DNA from: Sphingomonas sp. | GTDB taxonomy: Bacteria > Pseudomonadota > Alphaproteobacteria > Sphingomonadales > Sphingomonadaceae | Reading direction: 5' to 3' | Assembly (NCBI RefSeq): GCF_026460985.1 | Contig: NZ_JAPKNM010000120.1 | Span: forward strand, 1 to 58,817 | DNA length: 58,817 nt | Part shown: in pieces, positions 15,512 through 24,526 of the stretch | How positions within the stretch are numbered: the stretch's first letter is position 1 | Layout of the letters: every line of letters starts with the position of its first letter | The notes under the pieces: model-generated | The model's input: the letters and a program-made list of their open reading frames with translations, nothing else | Databases searched by the model: none | What the model was told of the DNA's origin: nothing | Made by a program: the position numbers and the translations under genes

Positions 15512-16888
15512 TCACAGTTTGAAGACCACCAGCTTGTCCGCAGTCATCTCACGCGCGGTGTAGGGAATGCCGCCCACGCCCTGGCCGGACTCGCGTCGCC
15601 CCGCGAAGGGCATCCAGTCGGTGCGGAACGCGCTGTGATCGTTGATCATCACCGACGAGGCGTCGAGCCGTTCTGCCGCCTCGAGCGCGACGCCGAGATC
15701 GCGGGTGAAGATGCTGGCCTGGAAGGAGACGGGAAGCGCATTCGCGGCGGCAATGGCCTCGTCGATCGCCTCGTAGCCGAACAGGCAGGTGAGCGGGCCG
15801 AAGACCTCGCGGGTCGATACCCTAGAGTCGCGCGGCGGCTCGACGAGGATGGCGGGTTCGAGCGTGGTCTCGCTCAGCTGTCCGCCACCAATCAGCCACG
15901 CACCCGCGGCGATGGCCTCGTCAATCCATTGCCCGACCCGCGCGGCTTCCTCTGGGCGGATCAACGGTCCGACCTCAACCTCGGGCCGGAGCGGATTTCC
16001 CACGCGCAGCTTGGCGACGCGCTGGCCAAACCGCTCGACGAATTCGGCTTTGATATCGGCGTGCACGTAGATGCGCTGCACCGATACGCAGACCTGACCG
16101 GCGTGATAATAGCCGCCCTTCACGATCGGCTCGATAATCGTGTCGAGATCGGCGCCACGGTCGACGATCACCGGCGCGACGCCGCCATGTTCGAGCGCGC
16201 AGCGCGTGCCCGGGGCCAGATTGGCGCGCAGCCGCCAGCCAACCGCCGCCGATCCGATGAAGCTTAGAAAGGCGACGCGCGCATCGGTGGCGAAGGCGCT
16301 CGCCAGGTCGCGATTTTCCGGAAGGAAGGTCTGCACCCATCCCTCGGGCATGCCCGCTTCGTGAAGGAGCCTGACGAACTCGAGGCAGCAGAGCGGTGTG
16401 GCCGTGGCCGGCTTGACGATCACCGGGCAGCCGGTGGCGATTGCGGGCGCGACCTGGTGAACGATGAGATTGAGTGGATGATTGAAGGCCGAAATGGCTG
16501 CAACCACGCCGATCGGCTCCGGGATCGTCCAGGCACGGCGACCCTCGCTCGCGGGCGTGAGGCCCATCGGGATTTCGACACCCACGCGGGTGCGAAGCAG
16601 CTCGCCCGCATTGCGAATGCCGTCGATCGCTCGGTCGGTCTCGACCAAGGCGTCCGTATAGGGCTTGCCGCCTTCGCGCGCGATGAGCGTGGCAAAGGCT
16701 TCGCGCTGCTGCCCGACCAGCTCCGCCAGCTTCCGCAGCACGTCGATGCGCCGGTGTGGCGGCAGCCAGCCACCGCGATCGAGGAAGCGCGCGCGGGCAG
16801 TCGTCAACTTGGCTTCCAGCGCGGCGGCATCATCCGTCGGCAGGTCGATGATGTGCTCGCGATCGAAAGCTTGCACGACCTCGATCAT
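15512..16888 (-). CDS. Aldehyde dehydrogenase family protein
   Basis: A 458-residue NAD(P)-dependent aldehyde dehydrogenase, slightly shorter than typical. The cofactor-binding Asn is in S-A-F-N-H-P-L-N, the general base Glu in L-E-H-G-G and the catalytic Cys in G-Q-V-C-V-S. It oxidises an aldehyde to an acid; the subgroup resembles lactaldehyde/phosphonoacetaldehyde-type enzymes, but the substrate is unknown. It is the last gene of the six-gene minus-strand operon that also encodes an alcohol dehydrogenase, suggesting consecutive oxidation of an alcohol. Confidence 0.9.
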   Translation of the reverse strand: MIEVVQAFDREHIIDLPTDDAAALEAKLTTARARFLDRGGWLPPHRRIDVLRKLAELVGQQREAFATLIAREGGKPYTDALVETDRAIDGIRNAGELLRTRVGVEIPMGLTPASEGRRAWTIPEPIGVVAAISAFNHPLNLIVHQVAPAIATGCPVIVKPATATPLCCLEFVRLLHEAGMPEGWVQTFLPENRDLASAFATDARVAFLSFIGSAAVGWRLRANLAPGTRCALEHGGVAPVIVDRGADLDTIIEPIVKGGYYHAGQVCVSVQRIYVHADIKAEFVERFGQRVAKLRVGNPLRPEVEVGPLIRPEEAARVGQWIDEAIAAGAWLIGGGQLSETTLEPAILVEPPRDSRVSTREVFGPLTCLFGYEAIDEAIAAANALPVSFQASIFTRDLGVALEAAERLDASSVMINDHSAFRTDWMPFAGRRESGQGVGGIPYTAREMTADKLVVFKL

Positions 16889-16890
16889 GG

Positions 16891-17190
16891 TTACGCCACC
16901 GCCACCGGTTCCAGGACCAGCGCCGATCGTTCGGCCAGCGCGGGAATGCGCGCCAGATAGTCCTGATAGTGCGGCGTCTGCCGATGCGCGGCCGCCGCGT
17001 CGCCGTCGCGATAGAGCTCATCGAGCACATAGCGTTCGGGCGCGGCCTGATCGCGCCAGATGTCCCAGCGCAGATTGCCCGGTTCTGCCCGGCAATGTGG
17101 TGCCATGCCAAGCAGCAGAGCTTCCAGCTCGTGCGCCTTGCCCGGCCGGGCGGCCAGGCTGGCGGTGATCTTCACGGGGGATTGCGCCAT
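16891..17190 (-). CDS. ABM-domain (antibiotic biosynthesis monooxygenase-like) protein
   Basis: A 99-residue single-domain protein of the dimeric alpha+beta barrel fold: I-T-A-S-L-A-A-R-P-G-K-A-H-E-L-E, then C-R-A-E-P-G-N-L-R-W-D and a conserved H-x-x-T-P-H-Y. Members are cofactor-free quinol monooxygenases or small-molecule binding proteins. The start is ATG 17190. It lies two bases before the aldehyde dehydrogenase and 26 after another ABM gene. Confidence 0.85.
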   Translation of the reverse strand: MAQSPVKITASLAARPGKAHELEALLLGMAPHCRAEPGNLRWDIWRDQAAPERYVLDELYRDGDAAAAHRQTPHYQDYLARIPALAERSALVLEPVAVA

Positions 17191-17216
17191 CGCGGTCGCT
17201 CCTGGTGCCGGGGATC

Positions 17217-17630
17217 TCAACGATGGCCGAGCACGTCCATCTGCATCACCGTCACGCCGCCCTCGGCGAGCTCTGGCAGGCGTGCAAACCATTGCCGGAC
17301 ATAGGGCATCGCGTTGTGCGCCTCGAAATCGGCGCGCGTCGCGAAGATTTCGTAGAAGATGAAATGGCCCGGCCGGTCGCGATCCTCCTGGAGGAAATAG
17401 ACGAGGTTCTTGGGATCGCTGCGCACCAGCGCGACCAGCGGCAGCGTCGCCTCGCGCAGCGCGTCTTCCTTGCCCGGTCTGGCGCGGACCTGGGCCACGA
17501 CGGACCAGGCGCCCTCGGGGATCGCCGCATAGGCAATGCCGCTTGCAGGCTGTTCCGCCGTGGCTTGCGCCATGGCCGCGGGTGTTCCGGCAAGTAGCGC
17601 CGGCAGCATGAGAATGCGCGGAAATCGCAT
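17217..17630 (-). CDS. Exported ABM-domain protein
   Basis: A 137-residue protein with a signal peptide (M-R-F-P-R-I-L-M-L-P-A-L-L-A-G, cleavage after A-M-A) and an ABM-type domain: V-V-A-Q-V-R-A-R-P-G-K-E-D-A-L, D-P-K-N-L-V-Y-F, F-I-F-Y-E-I-F. Unlike its neighbour it is periplasmic, so the operon seems to act in two compartments. The start is ATG 17630 with GGAG upstream. Confidence 0.82.
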   Translation of the reverse strand: MRFPRILMLPALLAGTPAAMAQATAEQPASGIAYAAIPEGAWSVVAQVRARPGKEDALREATLPLVALVRSDPKNLVYFLQEDRDRPGHFIFYEIFATRADFEAHNAMPYVRQWFARLPELAEGGVTVMQMDVLGHR

Positions 17631-17643
17631 GTCGATCTCTCCT

Positions 17644-18471
17644 TCAGCGTGATGCCGCCAGCCGCTGCTGCCGGGCGAAAGCATCGCCGAAGCGGCGCTT
17701 CACGGGACCCAGTGCCTTGACGAATTCGAGCTGCTCGCCCTCGGGCCCCTTGCAGTAGATCAGCTCCCACCCGTCCGACGGCGCCTCGGCCACCTTGGTG
17801 GTGTTGGCGTCCTGCGGCGCCGCGCGGCGCTGCTGCTCGGTGGTGACTCGAATCGATCGGTTGGCACGCACCTGCGTCATGCCCCGCCGCGCGCTCTCGG
17901 CTTCGAGATCGGCGATGAACTTGTTGAAATCGACATCGTCGCGGACATGGAAGCAGATGTGCATCATCCGCGGATAGGCGGGGCTCATATGCTGGACCGG
18001 CTCGGCAAAGGCCCTGGGCCCGCCCATCGGCTGGCCGGCATCGCGATATTGCAGCAGCTCTATCACGACATTGTCGAACTGGATGAAGCGCACGTCGAGC
18101 CGCTGCGCGCCGCCGCGCAGATCGGGCACACCGATCGTCTGCGGATCGACGCCCAGCTCGTTGGCCAGGATTTCCTGGTCGGCGAGCAAGGTGTTCTGAA
18201 CCTGATCGCCCTGGAAATCGCCATGCCGGAACACTTCGGTGCCGCCCAGCACCTGCGTGTAGAACTCGAACGCCCGCTCCATGTTCTGGACGGTCAGTCC
18301 GAAATGTTGGACGCCCTGCAGCCGGGCGCCCAGCGGCGCGCTGTCGCGATCGGCCGTCAGGGCGCGGGCAGCCGTCGGCGCTGCAAGGCCCGTGAGCATC
18401 GCTGCGCCCGTCACGCCCAGAACCTCCCTGCGCGCGAGGCTGGCCGAATTGCGACTGTCAGACTTGTGCAT
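17644..18471 (-). CDS. Tat-exported VOC-family (glyoxalase/dioxygenase-like) protein
   Basis: A 275-residue protein. The N-terminus has a twin-arginine signal (S-L-A-R-R-E-V-L-G followed by a hydrophobic stretch), indicating folded, cofactor-containing export. The rest is a VOC domain starting with G-V-Q-H-F-G-L-T-V-Q-N-M-E-R-A-F-E-F-Y; a metal-binding His (H-F-G-L) and a later M-H-I-C-F-H-V are visible. The reaction is unknown: glyoxalase, ring-cleaving dioxygenase or binding protein are all possible. It is in the ADH/ALDH operon. Confidence 0.82.
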   Translation of the reverse strand: MHKSDSRNSASLARREVLGVTGAAMLTGLAAPTAARALTADRDSAPLGARLQGVQHFGLTVQNMERAFEFYTQVLGGTEVFRHGDFQGDQVQNTLLADQEILANELGVDPQTIGVPDLRGGAQRLDVRFIQFDNVVIELLQYRDAGQPMGGPRAFAEPVQHMSPAYPRMMHICFHVRDDVDFNKFIADLEAESARRGMTQVRANRSIRVTTEQQRRAAPQDANTTKVAEAPSDGWELIYCKGPEGEQLEFVKALGPVKRRFGDAFARQQRLAASR

Positions 18472-18496
18472 GTCGATTCTCCCCTTGCCGGCTCGA

Positions 18497-19552
18497 TCAG
18501 AAGGTGATGACCGCGCGCCCGACAATCTTGTTGTCGCGCAGCAGATCGATGTTCTCGTTGATGTCCTCGAACGCGATGGTGTGGATCGTGTGCTGGATCT
18601 TCCCTTCCGCAGCGAGCGCCATGACCTCGCCCAGGTCGACATTGTTGCCCCAGAAGGACCCGTGGAAGGTCTGCTCGCCCGAAACGCGGGGGAAAAGCGG
18701 GACGTCGATCCGGTCGCCGACGAAGCCGACATCGGCGTAATGCCCGCTGATCGCCAGCATCGCGAAGCCGAGCTGCATCATCTCGGGCGCGCCGGCGCAG
18801 TCGATGATCGCGTCGAACTTGTCCTGGCCGGTAGCCGCCTTGAGCTCCTTGCCGAGATCGGCCGCGGACTTGCCCTCGATCGCGAGGATATGGTCCGCGC
18901 CATATTGCCGGGCGACCTCCAGCTTCTCCGCATTGCGGCCCACCGCCACGACCGGTCCGCCGGCTCCCAGAAGCTTGGCATATTGCACGGCATAGACGCC
19001 GAGCCCGCCAATCCCGAACACGCCGACGACACGATCCGGGCCGAGGCCGCCCGCGGCGCGGATCTTCTTGAGCCCGCGATAGGGAGTGAGCCCGGCGTCG
19101 GTGAGGGGCGCAAGCTGCGCGAATTCCAGATGCTTGGGCACCTTGATCACATAGCGCGACGGCACCGGGATATATTCGGCGAAGCCGCCATAGAGACCGA
19201 AGCCGGGCCAGCGAACATTCGGGCAGATCTGCGTGTCGCCGGCCAGGCAATGGCGGCACACGCCATCGCCCCAGCCGGGCGCGACGACGACATGATCGCC
19301 TTCGGCGAGGCCCGCCACCTCGGGCACGACGCTCCCGATCTTCTCGATCGTGCCGGTGATCTCATGGCCCGGCGTCACGGGCGGCGGGATGTCGCCATAG
19401 CCCTGGAAGAAGCCGTCAATCAGTAGCACATCCGACCGGCACATGCCGCAGGCGGCCACCTTGACCAGCACTTCGTCGGGACGGATGTCCGGGACGGGGA
19501 TGTCCTCGAGGACAAGGGGTTTCTTGTATTCGTGGATGCGTGCCGCTTTCAT
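18497..19552 (-). CDS. Zinc-dependent NAD(P) alcohol dehydrogenase
   Basis: A 351-residue medium-chain dehydrogenase. Catalytic zinc ligands are C-G-M-C-R-S-D and G-H-E; the nucleotide fold shows G-I-G-G-L-G. The structural zinc loop reads D-G-V-C-R-H-C followed by a third Cys eight residues on, so the first of the four usual Cys is replaced by Asp. The segment P-G-H-E-I-T-G-T-I-E-K-I-G is typical. It oxidises an alcohol or reduces an aldehyde/ketone; with the ALDH downstream, oxidation is more likely. Confidence 0.9.
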   Translation of the reverse strand: MKAARIHEYKKPLVLEDIPVPDIRPDEVLVKVAACGMCRSDVLLIDGFFQGYGDIPPPVTPGHEITGTIEKIGSVVPEVAGLAEGDHVVVAPGWGDGVCRHCLAGDTQICPNVRWPGFGLYGGFAEYIPVPSRYVIKVPKHLEFAQLAPLTDAGLTPYRGLKKIRAAGGLGPDRVVGVFGIGGLGVYAVQYAKLLGAGGPVVAVGRNAEKLEVARQYGADHILAIEGKSAADLGKELKAATGQDKFDAIIDCAGAPEMMQLGFAMLAISGHYADVGFVGDRIDVPLFPRVSGEQTFHGSFWGNNVDLGEVMALAAEGKIQHTIHTIAFEDINENIDLLRDNKIVGRAVITF

Positions 19553-19554
19553 CT

Positions 19555-19995
19555 TCAGTCTCCTTGGGATGTTGCCGTGGCTGAAATCGCAGCAGCCGCC
19601 GCTTCGGCGACCGCGATGTCCTGCTCGATCGAGCCCGCGCTCGTGCCGACCGCGCCGATGATCTGATCGCCCATCCGCACGGGCAGCCCGCCGCCGAAGA
19701 TCACGACCTGGCCGTCATTGCTCTGCTCGATGCCGAACAACGGGCCCCCGGGCTGGGCCAGCCCGGCGAGCGTAGCGGTGCTCTTGTCGAACATGCGCGC
19801 CGTTCTGGCCTTGCCGATGGCTAGGTCGACGCTGCCCGCGAGCGCTCCGTCCTGGCGAACGAAGGCGATCAGCGTGCCGCCCGCATCGACCACCGCGATA
19901 TTGTAGGGGATGCCGATGCGCACGGCCTCGGCCTCCCCCGCCACGAGCATCTGCCTGGCGTCCGACAAGGTCAGCGTGTTGAGCGCACGGGGCAT
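19555..19995 (-). CDS. GlcG/HbpS-family heme-binding-like protein
   Basis: A 146-residue protein of the GlcG/HbpS family: A-V-V-D-A-G-G-T-L-I-A-F-V-R-Q-D-G-A, A-I-G-K-A-R-T-A, and a C-terminal G-A-V-G-T-S-A-G-S. Relatives are encoded beside glycolate, propanediol and aromatic oxidation genes, and some bind heme. It is the first gene of the minus-strand operon, two bases from the ADH gene. The ATG at 19995 follows GAGGGAAG. Confidence 0.85.
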   Translation of the reverse strand: MPRALNTLTLSDARQMLVAGEAEAVRIGIPYNIAVVDAGGTLIAFVRQDGALAGSVDLAIGKARTARMFDKSTATLAGLAQPGGPLFGIEQSNDGQVVIFGGGLPVRMGDQIIGAVGTSAGSIEQDIAVAEAAAAAISATATSQGD

Positions 19996-20218
19996 GGCTT
20001 CCCTCGATCCGTCCAGCGCGCACGGCATCGATCATGGCCACGCAGTGACCATCGGATGCCGGCTGCCGATCTTCGTTCGTCGCGGGCCGATTCTTGCCCG
20101 CCGGCCGGTCATGTGTTCAGAGCGGCCATGGGCACGGGACTAACATCCGGGACACAGGCTGGCGCGTTAAGCGAGGTAAATTGGCGTGGATGGCCGCGGA
20201 TCGCGCGCGGCGGCGGAG

Positions 20219-20857
20219 CTAAAGCTCGATGATCCCGCGCCGCAGCGCTACGGTGACCGCCTGGGTCCGGTCGCCGACGTCGAGCTTGGCGAAGATGCTC
20301 TTCATGTGCCCCTTGACCGTGTCCTCGGACAGTTCGAGGCGCCAGGCGATTTCCTTGTTCGCATGACCGCCGGCGACCAGCCGCAGCACCTCGAGCTCGC
20401 GTTCGCTCAGCGGATCGTCGGCGGCATGGAACGCGATTTCCTGCGCGATATGCGGCGGAATATGACGGCGCCCCGCATGAACGGAACGGATTGTCGTGAG
20501 CAATTCGCGCCTGAGCGAGCTCTTGAGCAGATACGCGGCCGCACCCGCCCTTAGTGCCTCAGCCGCCTGGACATCGCCTTCATAGGTGGTGAACACGATG
20601 ATGCGCGCATTGCGCGCCTCCTGCCGCATCGCCTCGATTGCCTCGACGCCGCCCATTACCGGCATCTGCAGATCGACGAGTGTCACATCGGGCCGCAGGC
20701 TCCGGAATGCCGCCAGTCCTTCGGCGCCGTCCGCGGCTTCGCCCACCAGGACGATGTCAGGTTCAGGCGCGATCATCGCCGCGACGCCTTCGCGCAACGC
20801 GGGATGGTCGTCGATGGTCAGGACTCGGATCGGATCGGCTGGCATCCCGGGTGACAT
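20219..20857 (-). CDS. NarL/LuxR-type response regulator
   Basis: A 212-residue response regulator: receiver domain with D-D-H near the N-terminus, phosphorylatable Asp62 in L-V-D-L-Q-M-P, and Lys in Y-L-L-K-S; then a LuxR-type HTH (L-S-E-R-E-L-E-V-L-R-L-V-A-G-G-H-A-N-K-E-I-A split over two helices). It starts three bases after the stop of the sensor kinase gene, so the two are a pair. Its likely target is the GlcG-ADH-ALDH operon downstream (inference). Confidence 0.92.
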   Translation of the reverse strand: MSPGMPADPIRVLTIDDHPALREGVAAMIAPEPDIVLVGEAADGAEGLAAFRSLRPDVTLVDLQMPVMGGVEAIEAMRQEARNARIIVFTTYEGDVQAAEALRAGAAAYLLKSSLRRELLTTIRSVHAGRRHIPPHIAQEIAFHAADDPLSERELEVLRLVAGGHANKEIAWRLELSEDTVKGHMKSIFAKLDVGDRTQAVTVALRRGIIEL

Positions 20858-20860
20858 GGA

Positions 20861-23800
20861 CTAACCGCTCCGCCGAAAAAAGCGAGATCGCAGCCCGGCG
20901 AGCCAGCCGCGCGTCGCATCGGCATAGGCGGCGTCGCCCGGGATCGTCAGTTCGACCTGGGTGCCTTGGCCGGGGCTGCTGTCCACGGCGAGCGATCCGC
21001 CGACGCCCTTCGCCCGCTCGCGCATTCCGGCCAATCCGAAATGACCCTCGCGCCCGCCCGTCGCGGCCACCTCGGGCGGCAGACCCACACCATCGTCATC
21101 GATCCTCAGGCGAAGCGTGCCAGGCAGGTAGCTCAGAACGACTTCGACCCTGCTCGCCTGCGCATGCTTGAAGGCATTGCGGATGGCTTCCTCGCCGATG
21201 CGCTGCACTTCCTCGCGCACCACTGGATGCAGCGGGCGCGCCCGACCTTCGGTGGTGAGCTCGAAAGCGGCGGAAGAAACGGCAGCCATGTCGTTTGCGG
21301 CCTCCATCAGCATTTCGGTGAGATCGCTTGTCGCAGATCGCAGCGCCTGCACGCGCTGCCGGCCTTCGACGAGTACATCCTCGGCACGATCGAGCGCCGC
21401 ATTCAGCGCCGGTTTCTGTGCCTCGTCCTCGGACAGCTGGTTGACCATCGACTGAAAGCGCAGAACCAGCCCCTGGAATCCCTGGAGCAATGTGTCGTGC
21501 AGCTCGCGCGCGATGCGCTCGCGTTCGGCGAGCCGAACCTCGAGCGCGGCCCGCAGCCGGTTCGAAACGTGGCGGATCCGGATCGAGACAAGGATCCACA
21601 GCAGAAGCCCTGCGCCCAGCAGTTCGATGAGCAGGAACCAAGTCGACTGGAAGAAGGTCGGCTGGATCTCGAAGCGCAAGGTCGCGCCCGTCCGGTTCCA
21701 GACCCCGTCATTGTTCGAAGCGATGACCTGGAAGCGATAGCTTCCAGGCCCGAGATTGGCATAGGAGGCGAGCCGCCGCGTGCCCGGATCGACCCAATCG
21801 TCATCGACCCCTTCGAGGCGATAGCGGAACTGCACGCGCTGCGGCACGGCCAGGCTCAGGCCGGCATAGGCGATATCGAGCGAGCGGGTCCCCGGTGGCA
21901 GGACGAGGTCGGCGGGATCGCGAAAGCTGCGTTCGCCGACGGTGACCGAGCGGATGGCGACCCCGGGAGGCACGGTGTTCCGCAACAGCTTGGCCGGATC
22001 GATCAAAATCGGCTCTTTCGAGGTCTCGAACCAGATGCGGCCGTCGCCGCCGAGCACTGCCTTTTCGCCAGCGGAGTTGCGTGGCCCCAACCCTTCGATC
22101 GGGCCGTCCTGAATATCAAATGGCCACAGCGCAAGTGGAGCTCGGGGGTCCTCAAACGCGCGCTCAAGATCCGCCGTCGCCACCATATAGATGGTGTTGT
22201 CACCCATCAGCCAGGATTGCCCGTGCGAGGTCTGCACGAGTCCCGAAACTTCGCCCGCCCAGGGGAAGCGTGCGGCGCTGATGCTGCGCAGCTCGTCGCC
22301 GCGCACTCGAAGGAGGCCGCCATCACCGGCGAGATAGATTTCGCGGGGTCCGACCCAGATGCGCACGAAGGGGGCAACCTTGGCCGAACGGAGCGACGTC
22401 ACCCGCTTCCGGTCCCCGCGCAGGCGCACCAGATTGTCATTTGCCCAATAGGCGATGTCCCCTTCGGGCGTCGGGAAGAAATCCCAATGCTCATCGGATC
22501 GGTTGGCTGCGTCCGCTTCGGTGACGACATGCCAGCCGTGCGCGTCATGGCGCATCATTTTCATCGACATCAGCCGGATAAAGAGCCCGTCGCGACCCTC
22601 CGCGCACACACCCGCGAGTTCGTCGCCCGGCGGCATCGCAAAGCTTTGCGTCACGCGGTCGCCCACGAACCGGTAAACGCGATCGGCCTCGATCGCCCAG
22701 ATGCCGCGATCCCGTGCCTTGCAGATTATGGTGTACTCGCCGTCGCGGATTCGGCGCGGCACCTGCCCGGGCGCGATCAGGTACAAGCCCTCGCTGGACA
22801 TGCCGTAAACCGATCCGTCGGTCGATCCGGCCATGATCACCCCGTCCTGGGTGGGGATCGCGCGTTCGGGCCAAGCATTGACGGGACGAAAGCGATCGAG
22901 CCCGCTGGCCGTGCCGATCCAGACGCTGCCCTCGGCATCGATGAACTGGGTATAGGCCAGATCCGAAGTGAGGCCCTGCTTGTTTCCGAACCTCCACAGC
23001 CGATCGTCGGGGCTGCGCCGTGTCGGGTCGTCGACCGAGAGGTAATAAAGGCCCTGCTCCCCGGTCGTGCCCCATATTCCGCCATGCCGATCGAACAACA
23101 TTCCCCTGAATGAACCTTCCGGCACAACGGGAAGCAGGTTCCTGGCCGCGGGCGGCTTGCCATTGCGGTCGAGCAGCACCCGCACCCCCGATCGATCGGA
23201 CAACCAGAGCCGCCCGATCCGATCGGTTGCCAGGCCCTGCTGCGCGCCTGTCTGCGGATAGGGGGCGGGCAAGAAGCGACTGCCGCCGCGCGGCAGATAG
23301 ACTAGCGAACTGTCCTCGTCGCGGGTGACGCTGATCCAGAGTCCTCCGTCGGGTCCGGCGGCCATTGCCGAGATCGAACCGGCCGGCAGGCCAAGCGGCT
23401 CGGCGACCAATTCCCAGCGCCCCTTGAACAGGCGTGTCAGCCGCTTCTCGGAAAACCGGCCGCGGAAAGCCACCCAGATCGCGCCGTCGGGCGTCTCGAC
23501 GATCGGCCAGTTCGACGACGCAGGGTTGGGCACACCGAGATCCACCAGGCTTCCGCCGCGATAGGCTGCGATCCCTGCGAAGCCGTAGCCTACCCATAGT
23601 TCGCCCGACCGCGTGACCCATAGCGATCCCACCGCCTTGCGCTCCATGCGCGAACCGGCGGGCGGCGAGATGAACTCGAAGGTTACGCCATCGAACCGGT
23701 ACAATCCCTTCAGGGTGCCCAGCCACAGATATCCATCCGGCGTCTGCGCGATCGCGACGATGCTGATCGGCGCGCCATCGTCGATCGTCCAGCGCGTGTG

Positions 23801-23923
23801 CTTGAACTGGTCGAAACCCAGCCGGGGTATCTGCGCCCGGGCGGGCAAAGCGGCGGCAAGGGCGGCGAGGCCGGCCACCAGAAGCATCCGCAATACAGCT
23901 CTGGTCGGCGACGTCCTTCGCAT
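20861..23923 (-). CDS. Sensor histidine kinase with beta-propeller and Y_Y_Y sensor
   Basis: A 1020-residue kinase. It has a signal peptide, then a periplasmic region of about 650 residues with repeated propeller blades (P-D-G-Y-L-W-L-G-T, G-S-V-W-I-G-T-A-S-G-L-x-R-F), a Y_Y_Y domain (Q-F-R-Y-R-L-E-G-V-D), a membrane helix at about 758-780, the HisKA_3 box with His809 (A-R-E-L-H-D-T) and an ATPase domain with D-D-D-G-V-G-L-P. This layout is common in sensors of sugars or polymers in Bacteroidetes and Xanthomonadales/sphingomonads. It should phosphorylate the regulator at 20219-20857. Confidence 0.92.
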   Translation of the reverse strand: MRRTSPTRAVLRMLLVAGLAALAAALPARAQIPRLGFDQFKHTRWTIDDGAPISIVAIAQTPDGYLWLGTLKGLYRFDGVTFEFISPPAGSRMERKAVGSLWVTRSGELWVGYGFAGIAAYRGGSLVDLGVPNPASSNWPIVETPDGAIWVAFRGRFSEKRLTRLFKGRWELVAEPLGLPAGSISAMAAGPDGGLWISVTRDEDSSLVYLPRGGSRFLPAPYPQTGAQQGLATDRIGRLWLSDRSGVRVLLDRNGKPPAARNLLPVVPEGSFRGMLFDRHGGIWGTTGEQGLYYLSVDDPTRRSPDDRLWRFGNKQGLTSDLAYTQFIDAEGSVWIGTASGLDRFRPVNAWPERAIPTQDGVIMAGSTDGSVYGMSSEGLYLIAPGQVPRRIRDGEYTIICKARDRGIWAIEADRVYRFVGDRVTQSFAMPPGDELAGVCAEGRDGLFIRLMSMKMMRHDAHGWHVVTEADAANRSDEHWDFFPTPEGDIAYWANDNLVRLRGDRKRVTSLRSAKVAPFVRIWVGPREIYLAGDGGLLRVRGDELRSISAARFPWAGEVSGLVQTSHGQSWLMGDNTIYMVATADLERAFEDPRAPLALWPFDIQDGPIEGLGPRNSAGEKAVLGGDGRIWFETSKEPILIDPAKLLRNTVPPGVAIRSVTVGERSFRDPADLVLPPGTRSLDIAYAGLSLAVPQRVQFRYRLEGVDDDWVDPGTRRLASYANLGPGSYRFQVIASNNDGVWNRTGATLRFEIQPTFFQSTWFLLIELLGAGLLLWILVSIRIRHVSNRLRAALEVRLAERERIARELHDTLLQGFQGLVLRFQSMVNQLSEDEAQKPALNAALDRAEDVLVEGRQRVQALRSATSDLTEMLMEAANDMAAVSSAAFELTTEGRARPLHPVVREEVQRIGEEAIRNAFKHAQASRVEVVLSYLPGTLRLRIDDDGVGLPPEVAATGGREGHFGLAGMRERAKGVGGSLAVDSSPGQGTQVELTIPGDAAYADATRGWLAGLRSRFFRRSG

Positions 23924-24070
23924 CGAGTCCCCTTTTCGTTTCGCTTCAACTCCTTACCGCACCCGCGCAACCTGGAGCGGCCGGGCGGCCCAGACACCCC
24001 CCGAAAGGGTTGCCGAACGCTGACCAATTTCGAGGTACCCGCCCCTGCACGGCCGCTGTACCCCGGTCGC

Positions 24071-24433
24071 ATGAGGCAGAGTTTCGCCGTGCACCCAGGT
24101 GAAATTGCGGGTGGCGGCCTGCTGCTCCTGCGTTGCGCCCTCGCATTGTACGTCGTCAAATGGGTGCTGGCGACTACCATCCCGCACTGGGCCCTTTTCC
24201 TCCTGAGCCTGAGCGTACTGGGACTCCTGTTCGGCTTCTGGACCCGCTTCATCGCTTTGGCCTGCGCGGTGCTCGGCCTCCTGCTGCTCGTGGGACATGG
24301 CGATGCGCCGCTGCTTTGCCTGGGCGCTGAGATCCTCCAGGCGCTGGCATTGGCGGCACTGGGACCGGGGGCCTTTTCGATCGACGCAATGCGTTTCGGC
24401 CGGGCGAAGATCCTCCTTTCGCGCAAGGACTGA
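24071..24433 (+). CDS. DoxX-like membrane protein
   Basis: A 120-residue integral membrane protein with about four hydrophobic helices. A C-terminal G-P-G-A-F-S-I-D-A motif matches the end of DoxX-family proteins. It diverges from the sensor kinase gene. DoxX relatives are linked to redox and thiol stress, which would suit an oxidative cargo block, but the role here is unknown. Confidence 0.7.
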   Translation: MRQSFAVHPGEIAGGGLLLLRCALALYVVKWVLATTIPHWALFLLSLSVLGLLFGFWTRFIALACAVLGLLLLVGHGDAPLLCLGAEILQALALAALGPGAFSIDAMRFGRAKILLSRKD

Positions 24434-24526
24434 ACCTCGAAAGGGTGGCCGGCTCCAACCTCGCTCCGGGCTGTCGATTTGCTCCCGGCTTTGCGAGCCT
24501 CGGCGTGACCGCAAGGGAGGCCAGCC

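Noticed and set aside
20966..23113. 715-residue plus-strand frame opposite the sensor kinase
   Set aside because: Shadow frame; the minus strand carries the propeller, Y_Y_Y and kinase motifs.
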